From assembly GCF_000236035.1 (NCBI RefSeq), contig NZ_JH393257.1, positions 1,263,551 through 1,327,550 of the forward strand: a stretch of DNA of 64,000 nucleotides. The letters run 5' to 3'. How positions within the stretch are numbered: position 1 is the first letter of the stretch; each line of letters starts with the position of its first letter. The DNA is from Vreelandella boliviensis LC1 (GTDB taxonomy: Bacteria > Pseudomonadota > Gammaproteobacteria > Pseudomonadales > Halomonadaceae). Positions 18,071 through 31,410 of this stretch are shown piece after piece. Both the position numbers and the translations under genes were made by a program. The notes under the pieces are model-generated. The model did not search any database, was not told where the DNA came from, and saw only the letters and a list, made by a program, of their open reading frames with translations.

Positions 18071-19067
18071 ACCCAAGACAGAAAAAAAACCAAACATACA
18101 TATCTTCAATAGCTTCCGGACAGAGTTTGGAGGAAGTGAGCAAGAAGCATTAAACTTAGCAGCCATATTGAGTAAGCATGCACATATCTCATTATGGGCC
18201 AGCTCTTCACGTGCTTGTCCAACTCTGATGTCAAAAAACAATATAAAACATATAGACATTTTTAAAAAAGATAAAAAACCTAATGGAGGAATCTATATTT
18301 TTGTAGGTTGCCATTGGAGAAACAAGTTTTGGCCTTACTTTATACCACGACCTTCAAGGCTGATTAACATATACAATACTTTTCATCCAAAGCATATTGC
18401 GCTAACGAAAAAAAGCCCTCTCTTGTTAAAATGGCCGACGACAGAATATGTGCTAATTTCACACTTCCAAAAGCAAGAATTAAACATTGATGCTAAAATC
18501 TTCCCCTCTCCTATTGATTTAAATCATTTCAATAATTTTAATAGAAAGCCTGCTAAAAAACAAATACATGTTGGTCGAATGAGTAGAGACACTCTGGAAA
18601 AACACAATCTTGAAGATTTAAGAATATATACTTGGCTTGCTAATAATAACGCTAAAGTTATGCTACAAGGTGCTTCTTCTTTAAACAATAAAATTGAGCC
18701 TCATGAAAATATAACTCTATTAAAGAGCGGAGCTATTGACGCAAAATTATTTTTAGAAAACTTAGATATCTTTTATTATCGAACCGGGGCCCATATTGAA
18801 ACATTTGGTCGTGTCATATTTGAGGCAATGGCCTGTGGTGTTCCTGTAGTTGCTGAAAATCGGGGTGGCTACACTGACTGGATAGAAAATGGGAAAAATG
18901 GCTTTTTATTCAATACCACTCAAGAAGCAATAGATTGTCTAGAATTATTAATGAGCGACAATGAGCTTAGAGAAAAAATATCAACCGAAGCTATAAATAC
19001 AGTGCATGAAATGTACGGAGCTAAGGCACAAGCCGCTCAAATTTCTTATTATTTATACGGACATTGA
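18057..19067 (+). CDS. glycosyltransferase family 4 (GT-B fold)
   Basis: 336-residue GT4-like enzyme. A GTG at 18057 is the start; it overlaps the GT90 gene by 14 nt, suggesting translational coupling. The N-terminal FGGSEQEALNLA loop (about 24-35) and the C-terminal nucleotide-sugar motif ETFGRVIFEAMACGVPVVAE (about 246-265) are the family signatures. No membrane segment is apparent. It is the last gene of the AT-rich island; the following gene returns to the composition of the surrounding chromosome. Specific linkage unknown. Confidence 0.85.
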   Translation: MKNFEPKTEKKPNIHIFNSFRTEFGGSEQEALNLAAILSKHAHISLWASSSRACPTLMSKNNIKHIDIFKKDKKPNGGIYIFVGCHWRNKFWPYFIPRPSRLINIYNTFHPKHIALTKKSPLLLKWPTTEYVLISHFQKQELNIDAKIFPSPIDLNHFNNFNRKPAKKQIHVGRMSRDTLEKHNLEDLRIYTWLANNNAKVMLQGASSLNNKIEPHENITLLKSGAIDAKLFLENLDIFYYRTGAHIETFGRVIFEAMACGVPVVAENRGGYTDWIENGKNGFLFNTTQEAIDCLELLMSDNELREKISTEAINTVHEMYGAKAQAAQISYYLYGH

Positions 19068-19111
19068 TTCGTGGGCATTATACGTATGCTCCACATTTTT
19101 AAAGGAACACC

Positions 19112-20788
19112 ATGATTCCTAGGCTAAATAAGACAAATGTAAGATTTGGTTCGATAATACTAATCGGCCTCTGCCTGGGTTACACCGTCACGGTAATGAC
19201 CCGCCTGCCCTGGTGGACGCTATTTTTTGTTGCCGCCGCTTGGATTGGAGTGGGGGTTAAGCTACGTTGGGGCAAGCCTGTCAACGCCCGTTATCGTAAA
19301 ATGTGGCCCTGGTCGCTTGTTCCGTTAAGTCTTTGGGGTGTTTATGTTTACTTGGCGGACAGCTTTGGCATTGTCGATTTGGGTGCGGTGTTTTTTCACC
19401 TCCAGGCAGGCATGGCAGAGCATGGTGGTGCAGGCAAAATGATGTCCGCGGTGCTCTACACGCTGACAATGATCGGCATTCTCGCGGCCGTGACGTGGTT
19501 ATCACGCCACGACCAGCGATGGCGTTTAGCCGAGCGCTTTTTTGCTATTTTGTTGTTGGCTAGTAACCCATTACTTTATGGCCTAGGCCAACGCAGTGCG
19601 GCGATAGTCACCGATGACGGTGCCTGGCTTGATCGCCGCTACAAGCCGCCCCCCGTTGAGGAGCTAAGGGACACCCCTAACTTACTCATCCTGTATCTGG
19701 AAAGCATTGAGCGCACCTACTCCAATGAGCTATTTGGTGATGCCTACGCCGACCTCAACGCACTGGGTGAACGAGGTGCCGTCTTTGAGGGCGTGCGCCA
19801 AATGAATAATACAGGCTGGACAATGGCCGGCATGATTGCCAGCCAGTGCGGCGTGCCATTGATGCCCGCAGGTCTCCTCCACGATAGCCAGTTTGATCCC
19901 CTATCTAAGGTTGTCCCAGGCGTCGATTGCCTTGGCGACATCCTTGCTGCACGGGGCTACCAACTAAGCTATCTAGGCGGTGCTAGCACGCAGTTCGCGG
20001 GTAAAGGACTGTTCTATCGTGGCCACCAATTCAATACAGTGAAGGGACGTGAAGATTTAGAGCCCCTTCTAGAGGATCCTGAGTATGTGAATAGTTGGGG
20101 CCTGTATGACGACACTCTGTATGACATCACCGCCGATGAGATCAGACGCTTAGACAAACAAGAGAACGGCCCCTGGGGCGTGGTTAGCCTGAATTTGGCA
20201 GGTCATGCGCCTAACGGATACCCCTCTCAGTCCTGCGTCGAAAACCAGGGTGAATTTGATGGGCAAGATATTCTTTACTCGGTGGAATGCGCAGCGTGGC
20301 TTGCCCGAGATTTGGTTAAACGCTTGGAGTCCGAGGGTCTTCTCGATAATACCTTGGTGGTCATACTCAGCGACCATTTGACGATGCGAGTTTCAGTGTG
20401 GGATCAACTGACCGCATTAGACCGCGACAATACGCTGATTATGCTGGGTAACGGTATTGAGCCCCAGCGTATTCGCCGAGACGCTACCATGCTGGATGTT
20501 TTTCCCACGCTGTTAGATGCACTGGGCTTTCATTTGGAACGCGACCGTGCTGGATTGGGTACTTCACTTTTCAGCAATAACCGAACGCTAGTAGAGGCGC
20601 ATGGCATCGAAGTACTCAATGAACGCTTGCGGGAAGAGACGGCGCTTCAGCACCGCCTTTGGGAAGGCATCTCCCCTCAGCGGCGCGATCCCGATGAGCT
20701 CTCTCAAAAACCTTCACAAGAGCCCTCTCAAGAGCAAATATTAGAGACGCCTGCGGACATGGCAGACGAAGTTGAGCTCATCCATTAA
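19112..20788 (+). CDS. OpgB/MdoB-like phosphoglycerol transferase (sulfatase superfamily)
   Basis: Membrane enzyme of 558 residues with about five N-terminal membrane segments (roughly 12-30, 34-50, 66-82, 112-130 and 140-158) and a periplasmic alkaline-phosphatase/sulfatase-type catalytic domain. Probable metal and nucleophile positions are E197 (LESIE), T237 (NTGWT), D421-H422 (LSDH) and H365. The NTGWTMAG..SQCGVPL segment matches phosphoglycerol transferase I (OpgB), which decorates periplasmic glucans. An LPS-modifying role is possible from context. The C-terminus carries a repetitive SQKPSQEPSQEQ tail. The 3' end overlaps convergent waaF by 11 nt. Confidence 0.8.
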   Translation: MIPRLNKTNVRFGSIILIGLCLGYTVTVMTRLPWWTLFFVAAAWIGVGVKLRWGKPVNARYRKMWPWSLVPLSLWGVYVYLADSFGIVDLGAVFFHLQAGMAEHGGAGKMMSAVLYTLTMIGILAAVTWLSRHDQRWRLAERFFAILLLASNPLLYGLGQRSAAIVTDDGAWLDRRYKPPPVEELRDTPNLLILYLESIERTYSNELFGDAYADLNALGERGAVFEGVRQMNNTGWTMAGMIASQCGVPLMPAGLLHDSQFDPLSKVVPGVDCLGDILAARGYQLSYLGGASTQFAGKGLFYRGHQFNTVKGREDLEPLLEDPEYVNSWGLYDDTLYDITADEIRRLDKQENGPWGVVSLNLAGHAPNGYPSQSCVENQGEFDGQDILYSVECAAWLARDLVKRLESEGLLDNTLVVILSDHLTMRVSVWDQLTALDRDNTLIMLGNGIEPQRIRRDATMLDVFPTLLDALGFHLERDRAGLGTSLFSNNRTLVEAHGIEVLNERLREETALQHRLWEGISPQRRDPDELSQKPSQEPSQEQILETPADMADEVELIH

Positions 20789-21821
20789 CTATCACACTCT
20801 CCCACTGTTGAGCCGCTCGTATCTGTTGATAGACTTGCTCAACGCTGAGTTGATTAAGGCAATTGGTGTGCTCCAACGGGCAAGTTCGCTGAAAGCAGGG
20901 AGAGCAGGAGAGCGCTAGGTAATGGATGACCGCGTTATCGGTCAATGGCGGCGTGTAGGCGGGCGATGAGGAGCCGTATAGCGCATGGATACGAACGCCT
21001 ACCGCTGCGGCTACATGCATTAATCCCGAGTCATTAGTGACTACCTGCCGACAATCTGCCAGCAGATCAACTGCATCTGCCAACTGCGTTTTACCGCACA
21101 AATTATGAGCATGGGAAAGTCCCTGAGTAATCTCCTCTCCCGCCGGGTGATCCTTTGCCCCACCTAGTACACGTACTTCAAAACCCTCTTCCACCAGCCG
21201 TTTGGCTAATGTATGAAAATAACTAACCGGCCATTGCTTGGCAGGGCCGTACTCGGCGCCCGGCATCATGCCAATTGCAGAACGCGATGAAAGCGAGTGA
21301 GTCAGCCGTAAATTGACCAAATTATCGCGGTCAATCTGCAGTCTCGGCTTGGGCAGTGCAAAGTCACCGCTAGCCGCTTCTTCCAAGGGTAGGCCAAGCG
21401 ATACAAAGCGTTTTACCGTTTGATCCAGCACCTGTTTGTCGAGTTTGCGGCGCTCTTTGAGGAGTCCATATCGGTGTTCGCCTAAAAAGCCTATACGCTC
21501 GGGAATGCGCGCCATAAAGGGCACCAAAGCAGCTTTCCAAGAACGTGGTAGTACAATGGCGCGATCAAAACGTCCGCGCAGGCGGTTGGCGAGTTCACGG
21601 CGGCTGGCCAAGCCAAATTCGCCGTGACCCACTGCCAGCGGCAGCACTTCATCCACCTCAGGCATGCGCTCCAAAATAGGCTGAGACCACGCCGGGGCAA
21701 CCACGCCTATCGTCGCGCCTGGCTGACGGGCTTTTAAAGTCATAAACAGGCTTTGTGCCATGACCATATCGCCCACCCAAGAGGGGCCAATCACCAGCAG
21801 GCGCTGATTTGAGTTAGCCAT
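20778..21821 (-). CDS. waaF: lipopolysaccharide heptosyltransferase II WaaF
   Basis: Adds the second L-glycero-D-manno-heptose to the LPS inner core at the inner membrane. The 347 residues start with [15 protein letters not shown] (about 9-23), the WaaF version of the GT9 N-terminal motif. [14 protein letters not shown] (about 184-197) and [14 protein letters not shown] (about 263-276) are also characteristic. Its start overlaps the hldD stop by 8 nt, so hldD-waaF form one leftward unit. Confidence 0.95.
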   Translation of the reverse strand: MANSNQRLLVIGPSWVGDMVMAQSLFMTLKARQPGATIGVVAPAWSQPILERMPEVDEVLPLAVGHGEFGLASRRELANRLRGRFDRAIVLPRSWKAALVPFMARIPERIGFLGEHRYGLLKERRKLDKQVLDQTVKRFVSLGLPLEEAASGDFALPKPRLQIDRDNLVNLRLTHSLSSRSAIGMMPGAEYGPAKQWPVSYFHTLAKRLVEEGFEVRVLGGAKDHPAGEEITQGLSHAHNLCGKTQLADAVDLLADCRQVVTNDSGLMHVAAAVGVRIHALYGSSSPAYTPPLTDNAVIHYLALSCSPCFQRTCPLEHTNCLNQLSVEQVYQQIRAAQQWESVIVNG

Positions 21822-22770
21822 TTAACCACTCCAAGTAGGCCTTCACCCCTTGAGCAACGGTTTTGAACTCAATATCACAGCCGCTCTTGCGTAACTGGCC
21901 AATATCGGCACGGGTATAGCTCTGATAGCGTCCTTTGAGTTCTTCGGGGAAGGCAATGTAGTCAATCTCACCTTTACCGTAAAAGCCGATAACCGCCTCG
22001 CCGATGGCTTTAAAAGGCTCAGCTCGACCGGTGCCAAGATTAAAAATGCCGGATTGATCAGGGTGATCCAAAAACCATAGGTTCACATCAACCACATCGC
22101 CGACATAAACAAAGTCCCGGCTCTGCATACCGGCCTCGTAGCCGTCATAGCCGCCAAACAGCTTGAGCGTTTCGCCATTACGAATTTGCAGGTGGTTATG
22201 ATAGGCCACACTGGCCATTTTGCCCTTATGCTGCTCACGGGGGCCGTAGACATTAAAGTAACGAAAGCCCACCACTTGGGTGGTTAACTCGCTCCAGCGC
22301 GAACGCACATGCTGATCAAACAGCAGCTTGGAATAGCCGTATACGTTAAGCGGCTTTTCGCACTCGGGCACCTCTTTGAAGACCTCGCTGCCTCCATAGG
22401 TGGCGGCTGACGAGGCATATAAAAAAGGAATACTCTGCTGCTCGCAGTAATTAAGCAGCACTTTGGAGTATTCGAAGTTATTCTCCATCATGTAGTGGCC
22501 ATCCCACTCGGTGGTATCCGAGCAGGCGCCTTCATGGAAAATAGCATCGATCTTAGGTAGTTCGACACTTTCACCGCGCAGGGCAGCTTTTACTCTGGCG
22601 AGGAAATCGTCCTTATCGAGATAGTCCGCCAGCGTGCAGTCGGCCAAATTGACGAATTTGGTACCATCGCGTAAATCATCAACGACCAACACATCGTTTC
22701 GACCGCGGGCGTTCAATGCTTTAACTATGTTGGCCCCGATAAAACCGGCACCGCCTGTTACCACAATCAT
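21814..22770 (-). CDS. hldD: ADP-L-glycero-D-manno-heptose 6-epimerase HldD
   Basis: NADP-dependent epimerase that finishes the ADP-heptose donor. It has 318 residues from ATG 22770, with a strong AAGGAG upstream; the longer frame to 22821 lacks one. It has the Rossmann motif TGGAGFIG (5-12), the SSAATYGG segment (about 120-127) and the catalytic Y144-x3-K148. It is transcribed with waaF and divergent from glyQ with about 110 nt between starts. Confidence 0.96.
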   Translation of the reverse strand: MIVVTGGAGFIGANIVKALNARGRNDVLVVDDLRDGTKFVNLADCTLADYLDKDDFLARVKAALRGESVELPKIDAIFHEGACSDTTEWDGHYMMENNFEYSKVLLNYCEQQSIPFLYASSAATYGGSEVFKEVPECEKPLNVYGYSKLLFDQHVRSRWSELTTQVVGFRYFNVYGPREQHKGKMASVAYHNHLQIRNGETLKLFGGYDGYEAGMQSRDFVYVGDVVDVNLWFLDHPDQSGIFNLGTGRAEPFKAIGEAVIGFYGKGEIDYIAFPEELKGRYQSYTRADIGQLRKSGCDIEFKTVAQGVKAYLEWLNG

Positions 22771-22879
22771 ACTGTTCTCCTTACCTAAAGCGGCTTGTTG
22801 GCATACGTGCCTATAACCCATCTGCCTAGGATTGTATACTTGACGCCTTATGAATTCATGGCCAACGGTGCTTTCCGCG

Positions 22880-23851
22880 ATGAGTGTCTCGACAAACCAA
22901 TCGACACCCGATGTGTCGACCTTTCAAGGCTTGATCCTTGCTCTGCAGCAGTACTGGGCAGAACAGGGTTGCGTCATCCTACAACCGCTCGATATGGAAG
23001 TCGGCGCGGGCACCTTCCACCCCGCCACCTTCCTGCGGGCGATTGGTCCCGAAACCTGGAATGCTGCCTATGTACAGCCTTCCCGGCGTCCTACTGACGG
23101 CCGCTATGGCGAGAACCCAAACCGCCTTCAGCACTACTACCAGTTCCAGGTAGTGATGAAGCCATCGCCGAGCAACCTGCAGGATCTCTATCTGGGCTCA
23201 CTCAAACGCCTTGGTCTTGATCCGCTGGTTCACGATGTGCGCTTTGTCGAAGATAACTGGGAATCTCCTACCCTGGGCGCCTGGGGCCTGGGCTGGGAAA
23301 TCTGGCTAAACGGCATGGAAGTGACCCAGTTTACCTACTTCCAGCAGGCAGGTGGCATCGAATGCTACCCGGTCACCGGCGAACTGACCTACGGGCTTGA
23401 GCGCATCGCCATGTACCTACAGGACGTCGACAGTGTTTACGACCTCGTTTGGGCCATTGCCCCCGATGGCAGCAAAGTGACTTACGGCGATGTCTACCTG
23501 CAAAACGAGCGCGAACAATCCGCTTACAATTTTGAGCACGCTGATGTCGACCAGCTGTTTGCCAACTTTGACCATCAGGAACAAGAGTGCGGCAAACTGC
23601 TCGCCGCCAGCCTGCCGCTACCAGCTTATGAACAAGTTCTGAAGGCATCGCACACGTTCAATCTGCTGGATGCCCGTCACGCAATTTCGGTCACCGAGCG
23701 TCAGCGCTTTATCCTGCGCGTACGTACTATGGCCCGAGATGTGGCGACTGCTTACTTTGAGTCGCGTAAGGCCGAAGGTTTCCCCATGGCGCCAGAAAAG
23801 CTTCGCCGTGAACTGTTACAAGAGCTACTCGCCGATCAGGGAGACAACTAA
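22880..23851 (+). CDS. glyQ: glycyl-tRNA synthetase alpha subunit
   Basis: Catalytic subunit of the heterotetrameric bacterial glycyl-tRNA synthetase. From ATG 22880 it has 323 residues; the alternative ATG 22850 adds ten residues without a better ribosome site. The core [13 protein letters not shown] opening, [31 protein letters not shown], and the motif-2/3 regions [22 protein letters not shown] are near-identical to E. coli GlyQ. The stop overlaps the glyS start (TAATG). Confidence 0.95.
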   Translation: MSVSTNQSTPDVSTFQGLILALQQYWAEQGCVILQPLDMEVGAGTFHPATFLRAIGPETWNAAYVQPSRRPTDGRYGENPNRLQHYYQFQVVMKPSPSNLQDLYLGSLKRLGLDPLVHDVRFVEDNWESPTLGAWGLGWEIWLNGMEVTQFTYFQQAGGIECYPVTGELTYGLERIAMYLQDVDSVYDLVWAIAPDGSKVTYGDVYLQNEREQSAYNFEHADVDQLFANFDHQEQECGKLLAASLPLPAYEQVLKASHTFNLLDARHAISVTERQRFILRVRTMARDVATAYFESRKAEGFPMAPEKLRRELLQELLADQGDN

Positions 23852-25917
23852 TGGCTGTTAATACGCTTTTACTAGAACTCGGTGCAGAAGAGCTACCGCC
23901 CACGGCCCTGGATGCTCTTTCCGATGCGTTCGCCGCGGGAATAGTGAAAGGCCTGCAAGAAGCCGATGTTCCCTTCTCCAGCGTTTCCGCTTTTGCGACG
24001 CCACGGCGTTTAGCGGTACAAGTGCGTGAACTGGCTGATAAACAGCCTGATCGTGACGTTGAGCGCCGTGGCCCAGCGCTGGCGGCTGCCTTTAAGGATG
24101 GCGTTGCCACTAAAGCCGCGGAAGGCTTTGCCCGCTCTTGCGGTGTAAGCATCGACGAGCTGATTCATTTAGAAACCGATAAAGGTACTTGGCTAGGTTT
24201 TCGTGAACAGCAGCAAGGCGAATCTATTCAAGCGCTGCTGCCCGAAATTATCCGCAAATCAATCAGCACCCTGCCCGTGCCTAAAAATATGCGCTGGGGT
24301 GCTTCACGGGTTGAGTTTTCGCGCCCGGTTCACTGGCTGGTAGCACTTTATGGTAGCGATGTAGTGGCCGCTGAGGCGCTTGGCCTAGAGGCTAGCTGTA
24401 CGACCTACGGACACCGCTTCCACGCCCCTGATGCTATTCAACTGGCGCACGCCGACGAATATGTGGCTACTCTGGAAAATGCCTATGTACTGGTGGATCG
24501 AGAGCAGCGCCGCGAGCGCATCCGTGAACAGGTATTAGCAGAAGCCGAAGTGCAGGAGGCCAATGCCGTAATCGACGAAGACCTCCTGGTCGAAGTGAGC
24601 GGTTTGGTTGAATGGCCGGTAGCCCTTACCGGCAGCTTTGATGAGCGCTTTCTGGAAGTGCCCGCCGAGTGTTTGATTTCCTCAATGAAGGCTAACCAAA
24701 AATATTTTCACCTGCTGGACGACGCTGGCAAGCTGAAACCGCTGTTTATCACTATTGCCAATATCGACAGCGCTGACCCCGACCAGGTCATTGCCGGTAA
24801 CGAGAAAGTCATTCGCCCGCGCTTAGCCGATGCGGCATTTTTCTACGACACCGACCGCAAGCGCACACTTGCTTCGCGCACTCCTCAGTTAGAGAGCGTG
24901 GTATTCCAGCAGCAGCTAGGCACCCTGGCGGATAAAGCCCGACGCAGCAAGGTTATTGCAACTTTTATTGCCGAGCGTATCAATGGTGACGTTGCTCACG
25001 CCCAGCGTGCTGTGGCGCTTGCCAAATGCGACCTTGTGACGGAGATGGTGCTCGAATTCCCTGAGCTTCAGGGCATTATGGGACGCTACTACGCCCAGCA
25101 GGATGGCGAACCCGCAGAGGTTGCCCAAGCGCTTGAGGAGCAGTACCTGCCGCGCTTTGCTACCGATGTTATTCCTGAAAGCGCCACAGGAAAGGCGTTA
25201 GCCCTGGCTGACCGCTTGGATACCCTGGTAGGTATCTTCGGGATTGGCCAGCGTCCTACCGGTGCAAAAGATCCTTTCGCTCTACGTCGTGCTTCGATTG
25301 GCGTGCTTAACATTCTGGTTAAAGGTGAGCTCAACCTTGACCTACGCGAATTACTCACCGTTGCCGTAGAACAGCACCAGGACCTACCTAAGGCCGATGG
25401 ACTGGTTGAGGATGTGCTGGCTTATATGCTGGATCGCTTCCGCGCCTGGGGCCAGGAAGAGGGCATCAGCGCTGAAATGTACCTTGCCGTGCGTGCACGC
25501 CCGGTCACTAACCCTCTCGACTTCGCACGCCGCCTGCGCGCTGTGAAGGCCTTCGCCCAGCGTGACGAAGCCGCAGCGCTGGCGGCTGCTAACAAGCGCG
25601 TTTCGAATATTCTAAGCAAGCAAGAGCATGACAGCAGCACACAGGTCGATCAAAACTTGCTGCAGGAAGATGCCGAACATGCGCTGTTCGACGCAGTGAT
25701 AGGTAGCCAGGCGCAGGTGGCACCGCTATTTGCTGCGGGTGACTACCAGCATGCCCTCGATGAACTTGCCACACTGCGCGATCCGGTGGATGCTTTCTTT
25801 GATCGTGTAATGGTGATGGCGGACGACCCGGCTATCCAGCGTAATCGATTAGCGCTTCTTGCTAGCCTTCAAGCGCTGTTTTTAGAAGTCGCCGATATCT
25901 CGTTGCTCCCTCAGTAA
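23851..25917 (+). CDS. glyS: glycyl-tRNA synthetase beta subunit
   Basis: tRNA-binding subunit that pairs with GlyQ. The 688 residues are the full family length. The N-terminal LLLELGAEELP motif (about 5-15), the HD-like region around KCDLVTEMVLEFPELQGIMG (about 391-410), and a C-terminal DALR-type anticodon domain (about 580-680) are present. It is translationally coupled to glyQ by a one-base overlap and ends 20 nt before a strong terminator. Confidence 0.96.
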   Translation: MAVNTLLLELGAEELPPTALDALSDAFAAGIVKGLQEADVPFSSVSAFATPRRLAVQVRELADKQPDRDVERRGPALAAAFKDGVATKAAEGFARSCGVSIDELIHLETDKGTWLGFREQQQGESIQALLPEIIRKSISTLPVPKNMRWGASRVEFSRPVHWLVALYGSDVVAAEALGLEASCTTYGHRFHAPDAIQLAHADEYVATLENAYVLVDREQRRERIREQVLAEAEVQEANAVIDEDLLVEVSGLVEWPVALTGSFDERFLEVPAECLISSMKANQKYFHLLDDAGKLKPLFITIANIDSADPDQVIAGNEKVIRPRLADAAFFYDTDRKRTLASRTPQLESVVFQQQLGTLADKARRSKVIATFIAERINGDVAHAQRAVALAKCDLVTEMVLEFPELQGIMGRYYAQQDGEPAEVAQALEEQYLPRFATDVIPESATGKALALADRLDTLVGIFGIGQRPTGAKDPFALRRASIGVLNILVKGELNLDLRELLTVAVEQHQDLPKADGLVEDVLAYMLDRFRAWGQEEGISAEMYLAVRARPVTNPLDFARRLRAVKAFAQRDEAAALAAANKRVSNILSKQEHDSSTQVDQNLLQEDAEHALFDAVIGSQAQVAPLFAAGDYQHALDELATLRDPVDAFFDRVMVMADDPAIQRNRLALLASLQALFLEVADISLLPQ

Positions 25918-25937
25918 AATCTTTCGTGCGTTCCCTT

Positions 25938-25972
25938 AGCCCGACTGCATTGTGATGTGGTCGGGCTTTTTG
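25938..25972 (+). terminator. rho-independent terminator of glyQS
   Basis: An 8-bp stem AGCCCGAC/GTCGGGCT with a 14-nt loop is followed by a T run, located 20 nt after the glyS stop. Confidence 0.88.
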
Positions 25973-26028
25973 ATGTGGCTCCTCCACTCTTGGATGCGAT
26001 AAGGGAAATCGTACCTGACGGTTTTTTT

Positions 26029-26044
26029 GTTTCACGTGAAACAT
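26029..26044. promoter_or_regulatory. parS: parS centromere site 1
   Basis: Perfect 16-bp palindrome TGTTTCACGTGAAACA, the consensus ParB-binding site of chromosomal ParABS systems. It lies in the glyS-kinase gap, about 88 nt before the kinase-like gene. Confidence 0.96.
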
Positions 26045-26131
26045 CATTGTAAAATTAGTGAAAGGTCTAAACTGAGTTAGATTCCGCGGGATACTCGCAA
26101 GTCACTCAACCAACCGCCCAGGAGTGGCTTT

Positions 26132-26932
26132 ATGTACGACACCTTTCTTTTTGATACCCTCCATCACCAACAAGCGACGATGGCACCGCATTTCTTTAAC
26201 GGACAGAAAGTGTGGCTAAAAAAAGCAGGCAAACGTAACTCGCGCTTCAGCTACCTTCCTCTTACGCTTTTAGCCCGATGGTTAGGTATTGATGCGCTCA
26301 AGCCAGTACCCAACCTTGGGGGCCCCCTTAGCATTGCTAAGGAAGCGGCCCGAATTAAAACCCTTTTTCTGGCAGGAGTACCGGTTCCCACTATACTTGC
26401 CGAGTCTCCCGAGGCACTGTTAATTGCCGATGCCACCATCAGTGAAGGGCAACCGTTTCAAACGCTGCAAGAAAAACTCGTGGCTGCACAACGTACTGAA
26501 GAAATTAATTATTACCTTGAGATGAGCATTCATGCGCTAAACGATGTTCATGCCCGGCAGTGTTATCTCAGCGAAGCTTTTACCCGTAATATTCTGGTCA
26601 ACAGGAAAGGTGTCACATTTATTGATTTTGAAACTGACCCGGGGGAATATCACCAGCTAACCACCTGTATGGTTAGAGATTGGTACTGCTTTATTTTTTC
26701 ACTTTATGGAAAACTCAGTAAACGGCAGCCGCACCTTGACCTTCTAGCACCTGCATTGATAAGCGGCTTAAAACAAGCGCCCCCTGAAGTGCAGGATAAC
26801 TTTCTCGTCACACTGCAGCGGCTTAAAAGCTTAGAGCGCTTCCCCTTTCATCGCTTTGGTAGCGATGGTAAGAAAATTGCTGTCACACTTCACGCATTAT
26901 CATTGCTGGATCAACAATTACGAATCCATTAG
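26132..26932 (+). CDS. BUD32/LPS-kinase-like protein, putative heptose kinase
   Basis: 266-residue protein with a small protein-kinase-like fold. The probable ATP lysine is K30 (VWLKKAG), followed by a helix glutamate (about E71). The catalytic region has H134-H140, then R152-N153 and I164-D165-F-E (metal DFG equivalent), the pattern seen in LPS core kinases and BUD32-type proteins. A GGAG sits 8 nt before the ATG. gmhB follows after 9 nt, so the two are probably co-transcribed, and a role in phosphorylating core heptose is inferred. An alternative is a serine/threonine kinase. parS site 1 lies just upstream. Confidence 0.7.
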   Translation: MYDTFLFDTLHHQQATMAPHFFNGQKVWLKKAGKRNSRFSYLPLTLLARWLGIDALKPVPNLGGPLSIAKEAARIKTLFLAGVPVPTILAESPEALLIADATISEGQPFQTLQEKLVAAQRTEEINYYLEMSIHALNDVHARQCYLSEAFTRNILVNRKGVTFIDFETDPGEYHQLTTCMVRDWYCFIFSLYGKLSKRQPHLDLLAPALISGLKQAPPEVQDNFLVTLQRLKSLERFPFHRFGSDGKKIAVTLHALSLLDQQLRIH

Positions 26933-26941
26933 AGAAGCTGA

Positions 26942-27520
26942 ATGTCCGCTACTTCAAACGTCCTAACGCCGCTACTATCAGATACGCTAATAACGTTGGA
27001 TCGAGATGGGGTCATCAACCATGACTCCGATAACTACATCAAATCCCTCGATGAGTGGGTTCCTTACCCCTCTTCAATCACGGCTATTGCCCGACTCACA
27101 CGCGCGGGATACACCGTTGCCGTTGCAACGAATCAATCGGGCATCGCCCGTGGTTATTATGATGAAACAACGCTTCATGCTATGCATGATTACTTAATTG
27201 CGTTAGTAGAAGCGGAAGGCGGTCATATCGCCCATATCGCTTATTGCCCCCATGGGCCAGATGATATGTGCCAATGCCGTAAACCTCTGCCAGGCATGCT
27301 GCTCCAGATCCAGCAGCAGTTGGGGATAGAAAGCTTAACAGGAAGTTGGATGGTCGGTGATAGCCTGCGAGATCTACAGGCAGGCGAGGCGGTAGGCTGC
27401 AAAACGGCGCTGGTGAGAACCGGAAAAGGGATTAAAACGGAGCAAAAAGGCGTTGGCCTTGAAAAGACTCACATCTTCGATGATTTAGCACAATTTGTTG
27501 AGTGGCTAATTGTTAGCTAA
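26942..27520 (+). CDS. gmhB: D-glycero-beta-D-manno-heptose 1,7-bisphosphate 7-phosphatase GmhB
   Basis: HAD-superfamily phosphatase that acts between the two HldE reactions in ADP-heptose synthesis. It has 192 residues. The nucleophile motif is D20-x-D22 (LDRDGVIN), with TNQSGIARG (about 63-71) as motif 2. A structural zinc site (C102, H104, C110, C112) follows, as does the acidic VGDSLRDL (about 137-144). With hldE and hldD in the window it completes the heptose route except for gmhA. It converges on gyrB across a shared terminator. Confidence 0.95.
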   Translation: MSATSNVLTPLLSDTLITLDRDGVINHDSDNYIKSLDEWVPYPSSITAIARLTRAGYTVAVATNQSGIARGYYDETTLHAMHDYLIALVEAEGGHIAHIAYCPHGPDDMCQCRKPLPGMLLQIQQQLGIESLTGSWMVGDSLRDLQAGEAVGCKTALVRTGKGIKTEQKGVGLEKTHIFDDLAQFVEWLIVS

Positions 27521-27600
27521 ACAGAGTACCGCGCAATAAACTTGATCTTCTACCAAGCTAAACGTTTCACTCTCCTACAGCAATGCTCTATCTGCCAATA

Positions 27601-27636
27601 AAAAAGCACCGCCATGGAATCCATAGCGGCGCTTTT
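27601..27636. terminator. bidirectional terminator between gmhB and gyrB
   Basis: AAAAAGC and GCTTTT flank a near-perfect stem (CCGCCATGG / CCATAGCGG). A runs on one side and T runs on the other allow termination from both directions, consistent with the convergent genes. Confidence 0.8.
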
Positions 27637-27681
27637 CATGGTGCAATTAAATCATAGTATCGTTAATGCTCGTTATGGTGA

Positions 27682-27697
27682 TGTTTCACGTGAAACA
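27682..27697. promoter_or_regulatory. parS: parS centromere site 2
   Basis: Perfect TGTTTCACGTGAAACA palindrome just downstream of the gyrB stop, in the gmhB-gyrB gap. Confidence 0.96.
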
Positions 27698-27718
27698 TCT
27701 TAACAATTAAGGCCAGTC

Positions 27719-31283
<3,565 letters not shown>

Positions 31284-31410
31284 CCAATTATCACCACTTA
31301 AAAGTTCCTCGCAAAAAGGGAGTATTGCCCAAAACGAGCTAGCGGCACTCCTGCTACCAGAAGCGCCGCTAAGATAGCCTGCTTATGTTGCACCCAAAAT
31401 AAAATATTGT

